64,000 bases of DNA from Thalassospira sp. ER-Se-21-Dark (GCF_017922435.1 NZ_VDEZ01000002.1:496001-560000), one strand, 5' to 3'; shown: positions 28,192 to 37,418, counted from the stretch's first letter. Notes: generated from the letters alone by a model not told the origin. Translations and numbers: made by a program.

Positions 28192-28790
28192 AACAGATCC
28201 GTTTTGCGCTGCTTCGACATGGTGTCACGGCGTGGAATACCGAAAAGCGCATTCAGGGACGGTCAGATATCTCAATCATGCCCGAGACAGCTGCTTGGTA
28301 TCGTCAGCACCGCTTACCCGACAAGTGGGCCAATGTGCCGTGGTTTTCTTCGTCCTTATCCCGGGCACGTGAAACCGCAGATGCGCTTGGGATCAGAACC
28401 GTTGCCACTGAGCCTGCGTTCATCGAGATGGACTGGGGCACGTGGGAAGGTGAAAAACTGTCGGATCTTCGTGCAAGGATGGGGAAAGACCTTCGTGACA
28501 ATGAAGACCGCGGTTTGGATTTTCGTCCAGATGATGGCGAAAGTCCGCGTGATGTATTGAACCGGGTTGCGACATTTTTAGAGGATTGCAACTTGCCGGA
28601 ATTTGGTGTGGTAACCCACAAGGGCGTGATACGTGCTGTCTATGCTGCGGCACGTGGATGGGACATGATGGGCAAAATTCCAGACAAACTCGATTGGCAC
28701 TGTTTGCAGGTGTTTCAGTATTCCGAGGAGGCCGGGTTCTCTGTTGACGCACTCAATGTGCCACTTGTGCCCGCGCAGGAGAGTGCGTGA
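28188..28790 (+). CDS. Histidine phosphatase family protein
   Basis: 200-residue member of the phosphoglycerate-mutase-like branch 1. RHG motif with nucleophile His11 (LLRHGVTAWN), Glu80 in EMDWGTWEG as probable proton donor, and second catalytic His144 in VVTHKGV are all present, so activity is expected. Coupled by ATGA overlap to the upstream GT4 and by a one-base overlap to the downstream glycosyltransferase. In this context the substrate may be a sugar phosphate or nucleotide-linked precursor, by inference only. Confidence 0.85.
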   Translation: MKQIRFALLRHGVTAWNTEKRIQGRSDISIMPETAAWYRQHRLPDKWANVPWFSSSLSRARETADALGIRTVATEPAFIEMDWGTWEGEKLSDLRARMGKDLRDNEDRGLDFRPDDGESPRDVLNRVATFLEDCNLPEFGVVTHKGVIRAVYAAARGWDMMGKIPDKLDWHCLQVFQYSEEAGFSVDALNVPLVPAQESA

Positions 28791-29932
28791 TGAGTGACGT
28801 CATGGTCTATGTTCAGCACTTGCTTGGCATTGGTCACGTGCGCCGCATGGCGTTGATCAATCAGGCGCTTCGCAATGAAGGGCTTGGCGTCACGGTCGTA
28901 AGCGGCGGTGTGCCCGATGACAGCCTTAATTTCGCGGCCAATGAAGTTGTTCAGCTTTTCCCGTGCAAGACATCCGATACTGGTTTCTCAGGGCTTGTCG
29001 ATCCTGAAGGGAACGCCTTGGGGGACGACTGGCAGGAAGAACGTAAAAGACAACTGCTGACCGCGTTTAAGGAAACAGCGCCGAAACTGCTTTTGGTCGA
29101 AATGTTCCCATTCGGGCGCCGCGCATTTCGGTTCGAATTGATTCCGCTATTTGACGCGGCGAATGAAGCAGGCATTCCGATCATTTGTTCTGTCAGAGAC
29201 CTTTTGGTGCGTAAAAAAGACATCGGCAAAACACGATGGATGCGTGACACCGCACGTAAATATCTTGATGCGGTTCTGGTACATGGCGATCCGCGCCTGT
29301 TTGGTTTTGATCGCAGCTTTGAGTTTGCCGACGATATATCTGATCTGATCGCTTACACCGGCTATGTCGCACCAAAGGTTGCCGATGACGTTGCTGGAGG
29401 TGTTGAGGCGGACCGTCACGGTCTTCTTGTTTCCGCCGGTGGTGGTGCCGTCGGAGCTGAACTGATCAGGCTTGCAATTTCTGCCCGCGCGCATTCGCAA
29501 AAATATAGCGACGCTATTTGGGATATTGTCGCTGGGCCGCATTTTCCCTCAGATCAGTTCGAGCTTTTGCGCGGCCAGTTGCCAGACGGTGTGATCCTGC
29601 ATCGGTTCTTGCCCGATTTCCGTGAACGGATGTTGCGTGCCGCCGTTTCCGTTTCACAGGCCGGATACAACACGCTGATGGATGTGTTGGCGACGCGAAC
29701 GCCAGCTGTCATGGTGCCGTTTGCAGAAGGCGGCGAAAGCGAGCAAACCGAACGTGCAGAAGTCCTTGCCAAAGAAGGGGTTATTTCCCTGCTTGATCTT
29801 GATGGCCTGTCTGCGCAATCATTAGCAAAACAAATAGATAACGCCAGACAGCCAAGCGGGATTAAAATCGCACTGGATGGCGCAAAAAGAACTGCGTCAA
29901 TCATCGCAGAAAAGATCAAAGGGCAGGCATGA
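28790..29932 (+). CDS. Second MurG-like (GT-B) glycosyltransferase, COG4671 type
   Basis: 380 residues. Shares the layout of the first gene in the operon: N-terminal GIGHVRR (13-19), VSAGGGAVG at the second Rossmann domain, and SQAGYNTLMDVL followed by TPAVMVPFAEGG. It is shorter and clearly diverged from the 24.5-kb protein. ATG at 28790 overlaps the phosphatase stop; GTG at 28787 is the alternative. Its own stop overlaps the deacetylase ATG. Probably transfers a sugar to a lipid or polymer carrier on the inner face of the membrane; inference. Confidence 0.78.
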   Translation: MSDVMVYVQHLLGIGHVRRMALINQALRNEGLGVTVVSGGVPDDSLNFAANEVVQLFPCKTSDTGFSGLVDPEGNALGDDWQEERKRQLLTAFKETAPKLLLVEMFPFGRRAFRFELIPLFDAANEAGIPIICSVRDLLVRKKDIGKTRWMRDTARKYLDAVLVHGDPRLFGFDRSFEFADDISDLIAYTGYVAPKVADDVAGGVEADRHGLLVSAGGGAVGAELIRLAISARAHSQKYSDAIWDIVAGPHFPSDQFELLRGQLPDGVILHRFLPDFRERMLRAAVSVSQAGYNTLMDVLATRTPAVMVPFAEGGESEQTERAEVLAKEGVISLLDLDGLSAQSLAKQIDNARQPSGIKIALDGAKRTASIIAEKIKGQA

Positions 29933-30687
29933 GCAGCTGGGACCAATTACGCGCAGAGCTTGATCTGTGGCAGTCGGAAGACCGGATTGCCACCGCGTGG
30001 TGGCGTGACGACGATGCGGTTTCTGTGACCCCGGCGCTTGAAACGCTTCTGCGATTTGAACAGGACTATAAAGTGCCACTCGCACTTGCGGTTATTCCGG
30101 CGGTTTTACAGGACGACCTTGTCGAACGTCTTGTCGAAACCCTTGATACTCGTGTGTTGCAGCATGGTTGGTCCCACCAAAACCATATGCCAGAGGGACG
30201 CAAGAAACAGGAACTCGATGACGTGCGCGATATTGGCGATGTCGTTGCCGATCTGCGCCACGGGTTTTCGGTTCTGCAATCGCGTTTTGGCAATCGTTTC
30301 TTGCCGGTCCTGGTGCCGCCATGGAACCGGGTGGCCGAAGATGTCGTGGCGGCTTTGCATTCCCTTGGCTTTTGCGGGATCAGCACATTCAATGCGCGTA
30401 AGGTGGCAGAGCCGTACAAAGGCATCATGCAGGTCAACACGCATGTTGACGTCATTGATTGGCGTGGAACACGCGGCTTTGTTGGCGAAGACGCGGCACT
30501 TGGCGCGATGATTGAACATCTGGCGGCGCGGCGAACAGGGCAGGTCGACGCGGATGAGCCGACGGGCATTCTGACCCATCATCTTGTCCATGACGAGGCC
30601 ACTACGAAGTTCCTTGATAATCTGTTTTCTATGGACCATTCAGCCTTGCGCTGGTTGAGAATACCCGGAGTATTTCCATGGCAATAA
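29929..30687 (+). CDS. Polysaccharide deacetylase-like protein (NodB/CE4 fold)
   Basis: 252 residues resembling NodB-homology deacetylases, which remove acetyl groups from N-acetylated sugars. Motif 1 is WWRDDDA (Asp27-29), motif 2 HGWSHQNH (His79, His83, His86) giving metal ligands, motif 3 VPPWNR (129-133), and LTHHLVHD (about 214-221) for the catalytic His. No signal peptide is visible, so the substrate would be a cytosolic or lipid-linked precursor rather than cell-wall polymer. Overlaps the preceding glycosyltransferase by four bases and the next gene by ten. Confidence 0.8.
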   Translation: MSSWDQLRAELDLWQSEDRIATAWWRDDDAVSVTPALETLLRFEQDYKVPLALAVIPAVLQDDLVERLVETLDTRVLQHGWSHQNHMPEGRKKQELDDVRDIGDVVADLRHGFSVLQSRFGNRFLPVLVPPWNRVAEDVVAALHSLGFCGISTFNARKVAEPYKGIMQVNTHVDVIDWRGTRGFVGEDAALGAMIEHLAARRTGQVDADEPTGILTHHLVHDEATTKFLDNLFSMDHSALRWLRIPGVFPWQ

Positions 30688-31319
30688 GGCCAAAACAACA
30701 CGTGGAACCTGAACAGGCACCGGCCCCCGAGGCCCCCAGTGTGCCAAGCACAGTGGACCCGGTAAAGCCAGCAGGTGTTGGTGACAGCGAAGTCCAGACG
30801 ATGGGCTATCCATCCAAACTGATGGCGCCGGATTTGGCGAAATCAATTGTCGGGCTGCTGATTTGCGGGGTTATCGCGCTGATTCCCGAGATGCTCGCAA
30901 TCATTCAATGGACGTCGGCCGGGCTTGCTTTGCTGTTCGTTTTCTATTTTGCCCGCACGGTGATCCGCTTCCAGTCAAAGATTTATGTATCGGAATACGG
31001 CATTCGGCTTTCAAGCCTGCGCGGTGGAACGGCTTTTGCCTGGCCGGAACTTTCAAAGTTCCGTTTGCGTTACTTTAGTACCAAGCGCGATGGCAACAAG
31101 GGATGGTTTGAGCTGACCCTGCAGGCAGGGGATGCGAAAATTGTCGCAGAATCAACACTGGACGGTTTTGACGATCTCCTTGAAATTTCTCGTGATTGGG
31201 CGAAAGATAACCAGCTGCTTGTCGATGACGTCACAAGAACAAACTTGATGCGCATGGATGAGGCCGAAACACTGGTTAAGGCCGCTGCATCCGAACGCAA
31301 ACACGGTGGTACCAACTAG
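30678..31319 (+). CDS. Two-helix membrane protein with C-terminal beta (PH-like) domain
   Basis: 213 residues: Pro/Ala/Glu-rich N-terminus (1-50), two hydrophobic helices (about 55-72 and 78-94), then a domain beginning KIYVSEYGIRLSSLRGGTAFAWPELSKF that looks like a bacterial PH-type fold, and a charged C-terminal tail. I do not recognise a named family. It overlaps the deacetylase by ten bases and ends one base before the ABC ATPase ATG, tying the glycan genes to the importer genes. Confidence 0.7.
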   Translation: MAIRPKQHVEPEQAPAPEAPSVPSTVDPVKPAGVGDSEVQTMGYPSKLMAPDLAKSIVGLLICGVIALIPEMLAIIQWTSAGLALLFVFYFARTVIRFQSKIYVSEYGIRLSSLRGGTAFAWPELSKFRLRYFSTKRDGNKGWFELTLQAGDAKIVAESTLDGFDDLLEISRDWAKDNQLLVDDVTRTNLMRMDEAETLVKAAASERKHGGTN

Positions 31320-31320
31320 A

Positions 31321-33249
31321 ATGTCCGATATTCTGCGCATCAAGGATCTGAAAGTTGAATTCGTACTGCCGCACATGCGTGTCAAGGCTGTCGAGAATGT
31401 AAGCTTTCGGATCGGTGCGCAGGAAACCGTTGCACTGGTTGGTGAGTCCGGATCGGGCAAAAGCACCATTTCGCAGGCAATCATGGGGCTGTTGCCAAAG
31501 GTGGCCCAGGTCACCAAAGGATCTATCATCTTTGCCGATCCGAAAAAGCCCGGAACCCGCGCGGATATCGCCATGCTGGATCGGTCTGGCTCTGACATGC
31601 GCGCCATTCGCGGTGGCCGGATTTCGATGATTTTCCAGGAACCGATGAGTTCCCTGTCGCCACTCCACACAATCGGCGATCAGATATGCGAGGCCGTGAA
31701 ACTTCATCGCAAGGTCGGATCGGCCGAGGCGCGTGAACTTGCCGTTGAAATGCTGACACTGGTCGGCTTCCCGCAGCCCAAGCGCTCCCTTAAAACTTAT
31801 CCATTCGAACTTTCTGGTGGCCTTCGTCAGCGTGCAATGATCGCGATGGCACTGGTGTGTCGTCCGGCCTTGTTGATTGCGGATGAACCGACAACCGCGC
31901 TTGATGTAACCATTCAGGCGCAAATTCTGCGTCTGATCAAGGAAGTGCAGGCAGAATTGAAGATGTCGGTTCTGTTGATCACCCATGATCTTGGTGTCGT
32001 TGCTAACATGGCTGACCGGATGGTGGTGATCTATGACGGGCGGGTGGTCGAGGCTGGTAAAACCGACGATGTGTTCATCAATCCCGGCCATACATATACA
32101 CGATCATTGCTTGCGGCGGTTCCGCACTTTGACATGGGACCGGACGAAAGGTTGCGTCCGCTGCGCGAGATCAAGCCGAAAACCGGCAGTCTGCTTGCCA
32201 GTGCAGGTGATGGCGATACACAACAAAATACATCGGATGTTCCGGCGACTTTGGCCCTGCACCCGACCATGGCCAGCGAGCCGGTTCTGGCAGTTCGCCA
32301 TCTCAGCAAAAGTTTTACCACGCGCAAGGGTAACTGGATCAAATCCGAAGAGCGCCTTGTACCCGCAGTTTCCGACGTCTCACTGACGGTTAATCGCGGC
32401 GAATGCGTTGGTCTGGTAGGCGAAAGTGGTTGCGGTAAGACGACCCTTTCCAAGCTGATCATGCGCGCGATGAGCCCGGATGAAGGTTCCATTCTGTTTC
32501 GCGGTGAAAGCGGACAGATGACTGAATTGACCGGGCTTGATGAAGATCAGCTCAATCCGTACCGAAAGCGGATACAGTTTGTTTTTCAGGACCCGTTCGG
32601 ATCGCTCAATCCGCGGATGACGGTTCAGGATATCATTACCGAACCCATGCTTATTCACGGTGTCGGGGATAGTAACTATCGACAGAAAATGGTGCTGGAA
32701 CTGATGGACCTGGTTGGTCTTGATCCGCGCTTTCTGAACCGGTATCCGCATAGTTTCTCAGGCGGGCAGCGCCAGCGTATCGGGATCGCACGTGCACTTA
32801 GCCTGAAGCCGGATTTGTTGATTTTCGATGAGCCGACATCGGCACTTGATGTATCGGTTCAGGCCCAAATACTTAATCTTTTAAAAGATTTGCAGCGTGA
32901 TCTTAATTTGACCTATCTGTTCATATCACACAATCTTGCGGTCGTGGATTACGTTGCAGACAGGATTGCAGTGATGTGTGCTGGGCGGATTGTTGAATCC
33001 GCACCACGCGAAGTGCTGTTTAAGAACCCGATGCATCCCTACACGCAGGCTTTGCTGCATGCCGTGCCGTTTGCCGATCTGGATCACCTGCTTGATTTCG
33101 ACAAGATAATGGATGGCAAGGCATCTGATCCATCCCGCTGGCCAGCCCCGTTCACGATCAACCAGACCAGCGAGCCCAAGATGATGCAGGTCGCAGAAGA
33201 TCACTTTGTTCGTGCCGAACGTGCCGATTTTACGGAGATCGCCATATGA
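31321..33249 (+). CDS. Oligopeptide-type ABC transporter, fused double ATPase
   Basis: 642-residue protein with two complete nucleotide-binding domains (about 4-260 and 325-590) of the DppD and DppF type, fused as in YejF/GsiA. First half: GESGSGKST, LSGGLRQRAMIA, LLIADEPTTALD. Second half: GESGCGKTT, FSGGQRQRIGIA, LLIFDEPTSALD. Each half ends in the oligopeptide-family C-terminal segment with HPYTQALL or HTYTRSLL. ATG 31321 lies one base after the membrane protein stop; its own stop overlaps the binding-protein ATG by four bases. Confidence 0.9.
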   Translation: MSDILRIKDLKVEFVLPHMRVKAVENVSFRIGAQETVALVGESGSGKSTISQAIMGLLPKVAQVTKGSIIFADPKKPGTRADIAMLDRSGSDMRAIRGGRISMIFQEPMSSLSPLHTIGDQICEAVKLHRKVGSAEARELAVEMLTLVGFPQPKRSLKTYPFELSGGLRQRAMIAMALVCRPALLIADEPTTALDVTIQAQILRLIKEVQAELKMSVLLITHDLGVVANMADRMVVIYDGRVVEAGKTDDVFINPGHTYTRSLLAAVPHFDMGPDERLRPLREIKPKTGSLLASAGDGDTQQNTSDVPATLALHPTMASEPVLAVRHLSKSFTTRKGNWIKSEERLVPAVSDVSLTVNRGECVGLVGESGCGKTTLSKLIMRAMSPDEGSILFRGESGQMTELTGLDEDQLNPYRKRIQFVFQDPFGSLNPRMTVQDIITEPMLIHGVGDSNYRQKMVLELMDLVGLDPRFLNRYPHSFSGGQRQRIGIARALSLKPDLLIFDEPTSALDVSVQAQILNLLKDLQRDLNLTYLFISHNLAVVDYVADRIAVMCAGRIVESAPREVLFKNPMHPYTQALLHAVPFADLDHLLDFDKIMDGKASDPSRWPAPFTINQTSEPKMMQVAEDHFVRAERADFTEIAI

Positions 33250-35177
33250 TCAGTGTGTTAAACCCGTCGATGTCTAGAATTCATCGTGCCTTTTCTGGCC
33301 TTGTGATGACGACAGGTTTTCTGGCGGCAAGTGTCTTGGTCGCACCGGCGCACGCAGAAGTCCCTTATTTCGAGGATGCGGTCGCAAGCGGGTCTTTGCC
33401 TGCGATGAATGACCGCCTGCCAGAACATCCGCATGTGATTGACTTTGCCGGTGAGGGTAAGGAAATCGGCAAGTATGGTGGAGAATTTGTCACCATCATG
33501 GGGCGGTCCAAAGATATCCGTATGGCGGTTGTCTATGGCTATGCCCGCTTGATCGGCTATGATCAGGACCTCAACCTGCGTCCAGATATCCTTGAAGCGC
33601 TTGATGTAAACGAAGAAGGCAATGTCTTCACGTTGCATATCCGCAAAGGTCACAAATGGTCGGATGGCGAGCCGTTCACGGCTGAGGATTTCCGTTATTA
33701 CTGGGAAGATATCGTTAATAACGACGAACTGTTTCCGGTCGGGCCGCCGCGCTTCCTGTTTGTCGGGAATGAGCCGGCAACCTTTGAAATTATTGACGAA
33801 TATACAGTTCGGTACAGCTGGTCACAGCCAAACCCGTTTTTCCTGACCGAACTGGCAGCAACCCGCCCGCCATTTATTTATCGTCCGGCGCACTATCTGA
33901 AACAGTTCCATGAGAATTATCGTGATGCCGACGCACTGCAGGCGATGGTCGAAGAACGCGGTCTGCGTAGCTGGGCTGTCTTGCATACGGACATTGATCG
34001 TCCCTACAAGCTTTCCAACATTCATCGCCCGTCGCTGGAGCCATGGCTGATCACGACAGAGGAGCCTTCTGATCGCTTCGTCTTCGTGCGCAACCCGTAT
34101 TATCACCGCGTCGATCCGGAAGGTAACCAGCTTCCTTACATCGACCGGATGATTTTCAATATCTCGAACGCAAAGCTGGTCCCGGCCAAAGTCGGCGCGG
34201 GCGAGGTCGACCTGCAAAGCAGAATTCTGTCGCTTAAGGACTACACGTTCCTGAAGCAATCCGAAGCCAATCAGAACTATGATGTGCGTCTTTGGGATGT
34301 CGGGGCGGGGGCTTATGCCGCATTGTATCCCAACCTGACCTGCAGCGATCCGGTCTGGCGCGAAGTTCTGCGTGATGTCCGTTTCCGCCGTGCGCTGTCG
34401 TTGGCGATCAACCGTACCGAGATTAACCGGGTCATGTTCTTTGGTTTGGCGCAACCGACCAACAATACCGTCTTGCCCAAAAGCCCGTTATTCAAGCCGG
34501 AATATCGTGAAAGCTATACCGATTTCGACGTCAAGGCCGCAAACCAACTGCTTGATACAATTGGGTTGGATGAACGCAATGGCGAAGGTATTCGTCTTTT
34601 GCCTGATGGACGCCCGATGGAAATCATTGTCGAGACCTCCGGGGAAAACCCCGAACATGACGACATGCTTGAACTGATCGGCGACAGTTGGCGTCAGGTT
34701 GGCATCAAGCTGTTCGTCAAGGGCCTGCAGCGCGAAGTAATGCGTAACCGTGCCTATACCGGTGAGACGATCATGTCGATTTTCAACGGCATTGATAACG
34801 GCTTGGCGACGCCCAACACTGCCCCTGATGAATTTGTTCCTGTTCTGCAAGACAGCCTGCAATGGCCGAAATGGGGACAGTATTATCAAACGGACGGCGA
34901 GGCGGGTGAAGCACCCGATATGCCAGCCGCCAAGGAACTGATGGAACAGTATCGCAAGTGGCAAACCAGCAATGAAGCGGGCCAGAAACAAGCATGGCAA
35001 GCCATTCTCGATATCAATTCGGAAAACATGTTCTCAATTGGCCTGATCGGCAACGTGCCGCAACCGGTCGTCATCGACAAGGACATGCGCAACGTGCCCG
35101 AAAAAGGCATCCATAGCTGGGAGCCGGGCGCGTTCTTTGGGATTTACCGACCTGATACCTTCTGGTGGGATCGGTAA
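33246..35177 (+). CDS. ABC transporter substrate-binding protein, family 5
   Basis: 643-residue periplasmic SBP_bac_5 protein. Signal peptide with a basic start and hydrophobic core (about 17-33), cleavage near AHA-E. The mature part begins with GGEFVTIMGRSKDIR, then the family block VFTLHIRKGHKWSDGEPFTAEDF and the C-terminal lobe DVRFRRALSLAINR. It is longer than classic OppA/DppA (about 540). Family 5 proteins bind peptides, nickel, opines or oligosaccharides, so the coupling to glycan genes makes a sugar or glycopeptide ligand conceivable. Translationally coupled to the ATPase. Confidence 0.9.
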   Translation: MISVLNPSMSRIHRAFSGLVMTTGFLAASVLVAPAHAEVPYFEDAVASGSLPAMNDRLPEHPHVIDFAGEGKEIGKYGGEFVTIMGRSKDIRMAVVYGYARLIGYDQDLNLRPDILEALDVNEEGNVFTLHIRKGHKWSDGEPFTAEDFRYYWEDIVNNDELFPVGPPRFLFVGNEPATFEIIDEYTVRYSWSQPNPFFLTELAATRPPFIYRPAHYLKQFHENYRDADALQAMVEERGLRSWAVLHTDIDRPYKLSNIHRPSLEPWLITTEEPSDRFVFVRNPYYHRVDPEGNQLPYIDRMIFNISNAKLVPAKVGAGEVDLQSRILSLKDYTFLKQSEANQNYDVRLWDVGAGAYAALYPNLTCSDPVWREVLRDVRFRRALSLAINRTEINRVMFFGLAQPTNNTVLPKSPLFKPEYRESYTDFDVKAANQLLDTIGLDERNGEGIRLLPDGRPMEIIVETSGENPEHDDMLELIGDSWRQVGIKLFVKGLQREVMRNRAYTGETIMSIFNGIDNGLATPNTAPDEFVPVLQDSLQWPKWGQYYQTDGEAGEAPDMPAAKELMEQYRKWQTSNEAGQKQAWQAILDINSENMFSIGLIGNVPQPVVIDKDMRNVPEKGIHSWEPGAFFGIYRPDTFWWDR

Positions 35178-35198
35178 TCTTTTAACTAAAAACGTGTT

Positions 35199-35229
35199 GT
35201 TTTACGTCGTTGAGGGAATGGCGTAAAAC
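35199..35229 (+). other. Hairpin between binding-protein and permease genes
   Basis: Stem GTTTTACG / CGTAAAAC with a 15-base loop in the 76-base gap, no T run after it. Such structures commonly lower permease expression relative to the binding protein by attenuation or 3' end protection. Confidence 0.5.
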
Positions 35230-35253
35230 ATCCTCGGGGGAGCAACAGCGCCG

Positions 35254-36252
35254 ATGCTGACTTATCTGGCAAGACGGCTTTTCGTGATGATACCCACGCT
35301 GTTTATGATCAGCGTGCTGGTGTTTGTCATCATTCAGCTGCCACCCGGCGACTTTCTGACCACATATCTCAACGAGCTTCAAGCACAGGGCGAGGCGGTT
35401 GATCCGGCAAAGATCGAGTTTCTCAAACGCCAGTACGGCCTGGATCAACCGATCTATATTCAATACGCCGAATGGGCCTGGGGGCTTCTGCAAGGCGATC
35501 TCGGTTTTTCGTTTGAATATAACCTGCCTGTGAGCGATGTGGTCGGTGATCGGCTTTGGCTGTCGCTGGTACTGAATTTCAGCACGGTTATCTTCATCTA
35601 TATCGTCAGCTTCCCCATCGGGATCTATTCGGCAACCCGTCAATATAGCTGGGGCGACTACGGGTTTACCTTGCTCGGCTTCCTTGGGCTTGCCATGCCG
35701 AATTTCCTGTTTGCCCTGATCCTGCTTTATTACGCAAACGTCGTTTTCGGAACATCAATCGGTGGTCTGATGGATCCGGAATACATCAACCAAGGCTGGT
35801 CATTGTCCAAGATGATGTCGGTCGTTGAACATCTTTGGGCACCGGTCGTGGTTATTGGCACGTCCGGTACAGCCGCCATGATCCGCCGTCTTCGCGCCAA
35901 CCTGCTTGATGAACTGGGCAAGCAATATGTGGTTACAGCCCATGCCAAGGGGCTGTCACCGACCAAGGTACTGTTTAAGTATCCTTTGCGCATGGCGCTT
36001 AACCCGTTCATCGCAGATATCGGTAACATCCTGCCGCAGGTGGTGTCGGGTTCGGTTTTGGTGTCGGTGGTGATGTCACTACCCACCACTGGCCCGATGT
36101 TGCTTACGGCATTGCAAAGTCAGGATATGTATCTTGCTGGTTCCTTCCTGATGTTCTTGGCCCTTTTGACGGTTGTGGGCATGTTTGTTTCCGATGTGTT
36201 GCTTGCCTGGCTTGACCCGCGTATTCGCCTGCAGGGAGGGGTAGGGAATTGA
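35254..36252 (+). CDS. ABC transporter permease, OppB/DppB type
   Basis: 332-residue inner-membrane permease with the N-terminal MLTYLARRLFVMIPTLFMI helix typical of OppB, a periplasmic region to about residue 95, then five more helices. The family FLGLAMPNFLFALIL and the EAA loop VVTAHAKGLSPTKVLFKYPL with ANPFIAD-like ALNPFIADIG are clear. GGGGGAG upstream of ATG. Its stop overlaps the next TTG start by four bases. Confidence 0.92.
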   Translation: MLTYLARRLFVMIPTLFMISVLVFVIIQLPPGDFLTTYLNELQAQGEAVDPAKIEFLKRQYGLDQPIYIQYAEWAWGLLQGDLGFSFEYNLPVSDVVGDRLWLSLVLNFSTVIFIYIVSFPIGIYSATRQYSWGDYGFTLLGFLGLAMPNFLFALILLYYANVVFGTSIGGLMDPEYINQGWSLSKMMSVVEHLWAPVVVIGTSGTAAMIRRLRANLLDELGKQYVVTAHAKGLSPTKVLFKYPLRMALNPFIADIGNILPQVVSGSVLVSVVMSLPTTGPMLLTALQSQDMYLAGSFLMFLALLTVVGMFVSDVLLAWLDPRIRLQGGVGN

Positions 36253-37418
36253 GCAAGGAAACCGAAAAGCGCAACGAACATTTTGTCGATTCAGCACCCT
36301 TTGATCCCTGGGATCGCGAGGAACTGACGCCTGAGCAGGAAAAGTATTTCCTTGCCTCGCAGTGGCAATTGATGTGGTGGCGGTTGAAACGGCACCGGCT
36401 GGCGTATTTTTCACTGATTGTTCTGGCGATCATGTACGCGTCGGTCTTTATCGTCGAGTTCATTGCACCCTATGCGCAGGAAACCCGCAATTCTGAATAT
36501 ATCCATCACCCGCCGCAGGGTGTTCATCTGTTCCATGAGGGCGAATTTGTTGGGCCTTTTACCTATGGCACCGATTTCTCCGTCAATATGGAAACACTCA
36601 AACCGACTTACACGGTCAATCCGGACCGGATAGAGCCATTGCGCTTTTTCTGTTCAGGGGATGAGTATGAATTCTGGGGCATGATCGATATGGACTTCCA
36701 TTTCGTCTGCCCGTCTGAGGACGGTACGCTGTTCATGTTTGGCACCGACAGGCTTGGTCGGGACATGTTGTCACGCATGATCTATGGCGCGCGGGTTTCG
36801 CTGACCATTGGTCTGGTTGGTATTTCCGTCAGTTTCCTTCTCGGTATCCTGATCGGTGGGGCGGCCGGGTATTACGGTGGCTGGGTTGATTCAACAGCCC
36901 AGCGTGCGATTGAAGTCATCCGGTCCTTGCCGGAAATTCCGCTTTGGATGGCGCTTTCAGCCGCATTGCCCGTGACCTGGAGCCCGATCTTAATTTATTT
37001 CGGGATAACGATCATTCTTGGCCTGATTGACTGGACGGGGCTTGCACGCGCGGTTCGATCGAAACTGCTGGCGCTTCGTGAAGAAGATTATGCACTTGCC
37101 GCACGCCTGATGGGGGCGAAGCCCAAGCGGATTATTGCCCGCCATTTACTGCCGAACTTTGCCAGCCACCTGATCGCCTCCGTGACGTTGTCGATCCCGA
37201 ACATGATCCTTGGTGAAACCGCGCTGAGCTTCCTTGGGCTTGGCCTGCGCGCGCCGGTGACAAGTTGGGGCGTGTTGCTCAATGAAGCGCAAAACATCAA
37301 TGCGGTCGCGGTTTATCCCTGGCTGATGTTGCCGGTTGTCCCGGTTGTTGTCGTGGTGCTCGCCTTTAACTTCCTGGGCGATGGCCTGCGGGATGCGGCG
37401 GATCCTTACAAGAACTGA
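36249..37418 (+). CDS. ABC transporter permease, OppC/DppC type, with large periplasmic insert
   Basis: 389-residue permease, longer than the usual 290-330. N-terminal cytosolic 45 residues and TM1 (about 52-70), then about 90 residues of periplasmic loop (75-165) with two cysteines (135, 154) before the family GTDRLGRDMLSRMIYG, then five helices. EAA loop: AARLMGAKPKRIIARHLLPN; end motif GDGLRDAADP. The start is TTG at 36249 overlapping the OppB stop. The insert could contact the long binding protein. Last gene of the operon; terminator follows. Confidence 0.9.
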   Translation: MSKETEKRNEHFVDSAPFDPWDREELTPEQEKYFLASQWQLMWWRLKRHRLAYFSLIVLAIMYASVFIVEFIAPYAQETRNSEYIHHPPQGVHLFHEGEFVGPFTYGTDFSVNMETLKPTYTVNPDRIEPLRFFCSGDEYEFWGMIDMDFHFVCPSEDGTLFMFGTDRLGRDMLSRMIYGARVSLTIGLVGISVSFLLGILIGGAAGYYGGWVDSTAQRAIEVIRSLPEIPLWMALSAALPVTWSPILIYFGITIILGLIDWTGLARAVRSKLLALREEDYALAARLMGAKPKRIIARHLLPNFASHLIASVTLSIPNMILGETALSFLGLGLRAPVTSWGVLLNEAQNINAVAVYPWLMLPVVPVVVVVLAFNFLGDGLRDAADPYKN

